A stretch of 9,169 nt of DNA from Chloroflexota bacterium (lineage in GTDB: Bacteria > Chloroflexota > Dehalococcoidia > SM23-28-2 > RBG-16-64-32), in the NCBI GenBank assembly GCA_022564695.1, contig JADFKX010000073.1, forward strand, positions 1-9,169. Direction: 5' to 3'. Shown piece after piece: positions 5,372 through 9,169 of the stretch. Below the pieces are notes generated by a model that saw only the letters and a program-made list of their open reading frames with translations, did no database searches and had not been told where the DNA came from. Each line of letters begins with the position of its first letter. The first letter of the stretch is position 1. The position numbers and the translations under genes are program-made.

Positions 5372-6316
5372 CTACTCCCTTGATGGAATTATCGCCCCCA
5401 GGAGGTCAAGCATCAAGCGGGCGGCAATGCGGGCGGTGACACCCGCCGAATCATAGGTTGGATTCACCTCGCAGATATCGAAGGCTATTATGCGCGTCCG
5501 CTGGGCCAGCAGGAGTAGCGCCTCCTTGAGCTGATAGTAGCCGATGCCGCCGGGCTCCGGGAAGCCGGTGCCGGCCGCCACCGCTGGGTCCAGCACGTCG
5601 ATATCGATAGTGATGTAGGTATCACCGTTGGGGTGCACGTCAGCCAGGGCCGCATCCACCCCTTCGCGGACGATTCGCTCGCTGGTGATGATCTGGACGC
5701 CATCCCGCAGCGCCGCCTCCCAGGGCTCCACGTGCTCCAACGCACCCCGCAGGCCGATCTGGACGATCCGCTTGAGGAAGGGCAGCTCGCTGACACGGCG
5801 CATCTGGTTATCGTGAGAGAGCCGCTGGCCAAACTTCTCGTCCGTGTAGTCCTGGTGTGCATCGAACTGAACGACGGTCAGCGGGCGGTCATCGAAGGCG
5901 CGCACCAGAGGAAGGGTTATGGCGTGGTCCCCGCCCACGAACACGGGCACGCGACAGCGTGAGCGCACGAATGCGGCCGCCTCCGTGATGCGCTGAAAGT
6001 TCTCCTCCAGCCCAAGGGTGCGAACGTCCACGTCGCCCATGTCCGTCATGGAGACGCCGCGCAGGATGCGCTCTCCTCGCTCGGCGTCCAGCCAGCCCTC
6101 GTCTCCGTCCACCGGCTGGAAGCGCATGGAGGCCTCACGCAGGGAAAGGGGGCCAAAGCGAGCGCCGGGACGGTCGTTCGTCGCCTGGTCAAAGGGGACG
6201 CCGAGGAAGGCGATGTCGGCCCGGGCCGACGTGGGATCGTCGGCCAGCGGCGCGCCGAAGAAGGTGGACCAGCCGCGGCGGATGGGGACGCCGTGCTTAC
6301 CGGCAGACGGGCTCAC
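5372..6316 (-). CDS. agmatinase-like ureohydrolase (arginase/agmatinase family)
   Basis: A manganese-dependent ureohydrolase that removes urea from a guanidino compound, such as agmatine (giving putrescine) or 4-guanidinobutyrate (giving GABA). All binuclear metal ligands are present, numbering from the GTG start: His131 in GGDH, Asp152/His154/Asp156 in FDAHQD, and Asp238/Asp240 in DIDVLDP, plus SHDNQ around His168 and GTGFPEPGG. The 314-residue length matches agmatinases (about 300-320). I chose the GTG at 6316 because GAGGAA lies six bases before it and the conserved region begins soon after. The frame is open to an ATG at 6517, giving 381 residues and a 61-base overlap with the upstream dehydrogenase, but those 67 residues are low-complexity and rich in Pro, Ala and Glu. 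Downstream, the two-helix gene starts directly after the stop. The substrate is not fixed by motif alone. Confidence 0.9.
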   Translation of the reverse strand: MSPSAGKHGVPIRRGWSTFFGAPLADDPTSARADIAFLGVPFDQATNDRPGARFGPLSLREASMRFQPVDGDEGWLDAERGERILRGVSMTDMGDVDVRTLGLEENFQRITEAAAFVRSRCRVPVFVGGDHAITLPLVRAFDDRPLTVVQFDAHQDYTDEKFGQRLSHDNQMRRVSELPFLKRIVQIGLRGALEHVEPWEAALRDGVQIITSERIVREGVDAALADVHPNGDTYITIDIDVLDPAVAAGTGFPEPGGIGYYQLKEALLLLAQRTRIIAFDICEVNPTYDSAGVTARIAARLMLDLLGAIIPSRE

Positions 6317-6456
6317 GGGCGCTTCCTCACGAGCGATGACCTCTTCGGTGATGGAGCGGGCAACGGCTGGCGGCTGCGGGCGCGCTTCGCCTTCTCCTGG
6401 ATGTGGGGAGGCGCCGGTCGCCTGCGCGGGCCGCTCTGTCTTGTCGCCATGCTGTG

Positions 6457-7935
6457 TTACCTGTCTATCTGCGCCTTTTGTAGCCGACCGGAGTAGTCGA
6501 TGTACACGGACTTCCACTCGCTGTAGGAGTCTAGGGCCGCCGTGCCGGCCTCACGATGGCCGTTGCCGGTGCCGCGGGTGCCGCCGAAGGGCAGGTGAAT
6601 CTCGGCGCCGATGGTGCCGGCATTTATATAGACGATGCCGGTGGTTATCTGTTCCATCGCCTTGAACGCCACGCTGACGTCGCGGGTGTAGATGGAGGAG
6701 ACCAACCCGTACGGGACATCGTTGTTGACGGACACCGCCTCTTCGAGGTCGGAGACAGGGATAACATCCGTCACGGGCCCGAATATCTCCTCCTGGGCGA
6801 TGCGCATCTGGGGTCGTACGCCAGTGAACACGGTCGGCTGGAAGAAGTAGCCCTTGTCCAGACCATCGCCGGCGGCGCGCGCACCACCGACGGCGATGTC
6901 GGCGCCCTCTTTGCGACCGATCTCCATGTAGCTCTGCACCTTCTCCAACTGGGGCCGGTTCACCAGCGGGCCAACGTCCGTTGACTCGTCCAGGCCATCG
7001 CCGAGGCGCAAGGTTTCGGCGCTGGCGATGAGCTTCTCGGTGAAGGCGTCCAACACGCCCTCCTGGACGATCATGCGGCTGGCAGCCGTGCAGCGCTGGC
7101 CGCTGGTGCCGAAGGCGCTCCATACGGCGCCCTCGACCGCCAGATCGATGTTGGCGTCGTCGAGGACGATGATGGCGTTCTTACCGCCCATCTCCAGGTG
7201 CACGCGTTTGCCGTTAGCGCCGCAATAGGCGGCGATCTCGCGGCCCACCTCGATGGAGCCGGTGAAGGAGACCATCGCGACCCGCGGGTCGCGTACCAGA
7301 GTGGCGCCGGTATCGTCCTCACCGAAGAGGAGGTTGACGACGCCGGGCGGCAGACCGGCCTCCTCCAGGATGCGCAGCAGGTTGGCCGCGCTGAGGGGAG
7401 AGTAGGGCGAGGGCTTAAAGACGACAGTGTTGCCCGCGATCAGCGCCGGCATCAGCTTCCAGCAGGGGATGGCCAGGGGGAAGTTCCAGGGGGTGATGGC
7501 GCCCACTATCCCGTGCGGCTGTCGCACTGCCATTGTGAACTTGTCCGGCAGCTCTGAGGGTACGACCTGGCCGAACATCCGCCTCCCCTCGCCGGCGGCG
7601 TAGTAGGTCATGTCGATCGCTTCCTGGACGTCGCCCCGCGCTTCCTTCAGCACCTTGCCCATCTCGACGGTGACTTCGCGGGAGAGCTCCTCCTTGCGGG
7701 CGAGCATCATCTCGGCGGCGCGGAAGAGGATCTCGGCGCGCTGGGGCGCAGGGGTGGCGCGCCAGCGGGGGTACGCCTGGGCCGCGGCGGCGACAGCATC
7801 AGCCACGTCGTCCGGGCCGGAGTCGGGGAAGGCGCCGATGGTGTCGCCGTTAGCGGGGTTCTCGCGCTGGAAATACTTGCCACTTCGAGGAGGAGACCAG
7901 CGGCCGCCGATGTAGTTCTCGTACGTATTCGCCAT
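6457..7935 (-). CDS. NAD(P)-dependent aldehyde dehydrogenase
   Basis: A full-length 492-residue member of the aldehyde dehydrogenase superfamily, oxidising an aldehyde to its acid in the cytoplasm. Seen in order: TPWNFPLA with oxyanion Asn151, the cofactor Lys174 in VFKPS, the Rossmann-fold FTGS at 224-227, general base Glu248 in LEMGGKN, nucleophile Cys282 in SGQRC, and EEIFGPV near 382-388. The C-terminal stretch GAEIHLPFGGTRGTGNGHRE resembles semialdehyde dehydrogenases (alpha-ketoglutaric, aminoadipic or succinic semialdehyde types), but the substrate cannot be settled. The ATG has GGAGGTGGGGC just before it. It is the first gene of a cluster with the ureohydrolase. Together they could oxidise 4-aminobutyraldehyde or 4-guanidinobutyraldehyde during arginine or polyamine breakdown; this is inference. 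An extended -10 box and a 22-bp palindrome precede it. Confidence 0.95.
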   Translation of the reverse strand: MANTYENYIGGRWSPPRSGKYFQRENPANGDTIGAFPDSGPDDVADAVAAAAQAYPRWRATPAPQRAEILFRAAEMMLARKEELSREVTVEMGKVLKEARGDVQEAIDMTYYAAGEGRRMFGQVVPSELPDKFTMAVRQPHGIVGAITPWNFPLAIPCWKLMPALIAGNTVVFKPSPYSPLSAANLLRILEEAGLPPGVVNLLFGEDDTGATLVRDPRVAMVSFTGSIEVGREIAAYCGANGKRVHLEMGGKNAIIVLDDANIDLAVEGAVWSAFGTSGQRCTAASRMIVQEGVLDAFTEKLIASAETLRLGDGLDESTDVGPLVNRPQLEKVQSYMEIGRKEGADIAVGGARAAGDGLDKGYFFQPTVFTGVRPQMRIAQEEIFGPVTDVIPVSDLEEAVSVNNDVPYGLVSSIYTRDVSVAFKAMEQITTGIVYINAGTIGAEIHLPFGGTRGTGNGHREAGTAALDSYSEWKSVYIDYSGRLQKAQIDR

Positions 7936-7967
7936 GCCCCACCTCCGCTTCGCGAATGCGAGTGCGC

Positions 7968-7989
7968 GCCTGCCTGCCGGCAGGCAGGC
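7968..7989. promoter_or_regulatory. perfect 22-bp palindrome in the leader of the aldehyde dehydrogenase gene
   Basis: The half-site GCCTGCCTGCC (7968-7978) is followed at once by its exact complement GGCAGGCAGGC (7979-7989), with no spacer. Relative to the predicted minus-strand transcription start near 7992 it covers about +4 to +25, and it ends 32 bases before the dehydrogenase ATG. That position suits a repressor operator, or an RNA hairpin once transcribed. It could instead be a genome-wide palindromic repeat. Confidence 0.55.
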
Positions 7990-7998
7990 TACACACCT

Positions 7999-8007
7999 AT
8001 GATAGCA
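7999..8007 (-). promoter_or_regulatory. extended -10 promoter of the ALDH-ureohydrolase cluster
   Basis: On the minus strand these bases read TGCTATCAT, a TGN extension plus a four-of-six -10 hexamer, closely matching the TGCTATACT motifs found at two other gene starts. No -35 box is visible at 17 bases. The predicted start near 7992 gives a leader of about 57 bases containing the palindrome and the ribosome site. Confidence 0.45.
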
Positions 8008-8038
8008 CCGCGACGACGAGGCGCGCGCTGTAAGGCAG

Positions 8039-8464
8039 CTAGTTCACCGGCTCCCACCGGTTCCACAGGGCAGGCAGGTCGCCCTCTTCGCCCCCGGTGT
8101 CTACGGCAGGCGAGTAGGTGTAGACGGCCGCGTCGTCGCCCTGACGACGGTAAACCGTGAGCTCACCGTCGAAGTCGATGTTCGCTTCTGACGTTGCGCC
8201 AATTTCGGTGAAGTCATCGGCGATGAGGTTGGCCTGGAGGACGTCACGCAGTTGGTAGCGTTGGCCCTCGAAGGTCATGAAGACGTTGGGCGCCACGAAG
8301 CCGGACGACGTTGCCTCATCGCCACCAGTCAAGTCGTCAGCCGCCGCCGGTCCGGAGTCATCGCTGTCCGAAACGGCGGGCGTGGAGTCGCTGCCGCAGG
8401 CCGCCGCGAGCAACGCCAGGGAGGCGATAGCCGCCAGGAACACGATTAGCCACCGTTGACGCAT
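8039..8464 (-). CDS. putative lipoprotein of unknown function
   Basis: A 141-residue protein with a classic lipoprotein signal: basic MRQRW, a hydrophobic core to residue 19, and the lipobox LLAAAC with the lipidated Cys at 23, followed by Gly-Ser-Asp. A disordered linker rich in Ser, Asp and Ala (residues about 24-55) leads to a small, probably beta-rich domain (FMTFEGQRYQLRDVLQANLI, ELTVYRRQGDDAAVYTYSP). It should be anchored on the outer face of the cytoplasmic membrane after cleavage by signal peptidase II. AGGAGGT is six bases from the ATG at 8464 but directly abuts another ATG at 8470, so 8464 is preferred. The domain is not recognised. It lies 78 bases downstream of the methyltransferase and 103 bases upstream of the dehydrogenase, all on the same strand. 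It has no cysteine other than the lipobox one. Confidence 0.88.
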   Translation of the reverse strand: MRQRWLIVFLAAIASLALLAAACGSDSTPAVSDSDDSGPAAADDLTGGDEATSSGFVAPNVFMTFEGQRYQLRDVLQANLIADDFTEIGATSEANIDFDGELTVYRRQGDDAAVYTYSPAVDTGGEEGDLPALWNRWEPVN

Positions 8465-8542
8465 GAACATACCTCCTGAATTCGCAACTGTCTTGTCATC
8501 CGTTTAGACGGAGGCGGAGGCGGAAAAGTTCCGCGCGGCGGC

Positions 8543-9169
8543 CTAGGCCGGCTTCTCGGCGACAATAGAGGCGATCTGCTGGGTGAAGAGAACCGTGTCT
8601 TCCACAGGCCGGATCTGGAGGCTGCTGAGATCGGCCTCGGCTGCGCCGATCATGAGGCGGCGTATATGCTCGATGCGCGCCGGGGAGGAGCGCCCGCCGA
8701 GAAGCCATTCGTTGAACTCGCGAAGCAGGTCGTGCACCTGAATGCTGCGCACCTTGAGGCCGGCCTCCTCGAAATAGGCGATCATCTGGCTGAGGCTCAG
8801 GTAGCCGGGATGAGAGCGGTCGCGCAGGCGCTCCAGCCGGTTCTGGTAGCGAGCGCGCACGGACTGCTCCGCGGCGATGATGTCCTCGACGACGACACGG
8901 CCGCCGGGGCGGGTGACGTGCGCCATCCGCTTGACGACGATGCGGGGCGCCGTAAGGTGGTGGAAGGAGGGCCCGCAGACCACGATGTCGAAGCTATCCT
9001 CGGGGAGCGAGAGCTCGTGAGGATCGGCAGGCGCCAGCGTCACGTTATCGGACCGGCGGCGAGGGGTCTCCCAGCTCAGAGCGACGACGCTCTCCACGCG
9101 CGAGGCGAAGGCGGAGGCGAGCATGCCGGTGCCGACATCGAGGACGTGGTCGCTGCGCCGCGGCTTCAC
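8543..9169 (-). CDS. class I SAM-dependent methyltransferase, truncated at the window edge
   Basis: The visible 208 residues are the C-terminal part of a UbiE/YcgJ-like class I methyltransferase (Methyltransf_11 type), which transfers a methyl group from S-adenosylmethionine. Motif I is VLDVGTGML near the edge, followed by SFDIVVCGPSFHHL (motif IV region, with the HHL typical of this group), TRPGGRVVVEDI, and the helix FEEAGLKV. Frame and homology run to the last base. The GTG at the very edge could be read as a start, but members of this family normally have further residues before motif I, so the true start probably lies outside. Motif I lacks the usual GTGxG glycine (GTGML), and the acidic residue expected at the end of the second strand is replaced by LSWE. 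The substrate is unknown. The lipoprotein follows after 78 bases with no clear terminator between. Confidence 0.85.
   Translation of the reverse strand: MKPRRSDHVLDVGTGMLASAFASRVESVVALSWETPRRRSDNVTLAPADPHELSLPEDSFDIVVCGPSFHHLTAPRIVVKRMAHVTRPGGRVVVEDIIAAEQSVRARYQNRLERLRDRSHPGYLSLSQMIAYFEEAGLKVRSIQVHDLLREFNEWLLGGRSSPARIEHIRRLMIGAAEADLSSLQIRPVEDTVLFTQQIASIVAEKPA

Noticed and set aside
4964..5456. Two plus-strand open frames opposite tatA and the small membrane protein
   Set aside because: Their translations are low-complexity and basic. The minus-strand products have clear membrane helices, a good ribosome site (tatA) and a stop-start junction.
6018..6665. A 215-residue plus-strand open frame across the ureohydrolase-dehydrogenase junction
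   Set aside because: It is antisense to two clear enzyme genes, Arg/Ser-rich, has no ribosome site, and is explained by codon bias on the opposite strand.
8520..8534. A 6-bp hairpin (GCGGAA/TTCCGC) after the methyltransferase gene as a terminator
   Set aside because: The stem is short and is followed on the minus strand by a C/G-rich stretch with no T tract, so termination here is not supported.

Overview
The window is a GC-rich bacterial segment with short gaps between genes. The enzyme families, a membrane-anchored cyclophilin, an acid-tailed TatA and alternative TTG/GTG starts would suit an environmental Chloroflexota (Dehalococcoidia/SAR202-like) genome. That placement is inference: no rRNA, tRNA or phylogenetic marker is present. 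I see no CRISPR array, transposase, integrase or RNA gene.

Layout. Bases 1-224 hold the 3' end of an unrecognised gene (+). A 315-base stretch with little content follows. Bases 540-1070 (+) encode a small protein with a 32-residue Trp-containing duplication and a C-terminal Cys-Cys-His-Cys zinc-knuckle-like motif. Next come an amidase-signature hydrolase (1147-2571, +) and a two-domain MaoC-type hot-dog dehydratase (2617-3489, +) whose promoter implies a nearly leaderless mRNA. A small hypothetical gene (3567-3833, -) and a membrane-anchored degenerate cyclophilin (3971-4789, +) diverge from a shared 137-base spacer.

The rest lies on the minus strand. Read 5' to 3' it is a truncated SAM methyltransferase at the right edge, a lipoprotein (8039-8464), then a compact cluster of aldehyde dehydrogenase, agmatinase-like ureohydrolase, a two-helix membrane protein and TatA (7935 down to 4859). 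The cluster starts behind an extended -10 element with a perfect 22-bp palindrome at the expected start of the transcript, and ends at a strong hairpin with a T tract.

How the genes fit together. The aldehyde dehydrogenase and ureohydrolase could act in sequence on arginine-derived amino or guanidino compounds (agmatine/putrescine, or 4-guanidinobutyraldehyde to 4-guanidinobutyrate to GABA plus urea). TatA, the two-helix protein, the lipoprotein and the membrane cyclophilin all concern the membrane or extracytoplasmic space. The amidase and MaoC-like protein are catabolic enzymes of unknown substrate. I found no clear new defence or mobile system. The least ordinary items are the Trp-repeat/zinc-knuckle protein, the palindrome leading the dehydrogenase cluster, the recurring TGCTAT-type extended -10 motif, and two enzymes (cyclophilin, MaoC) with altered catalytic residues.
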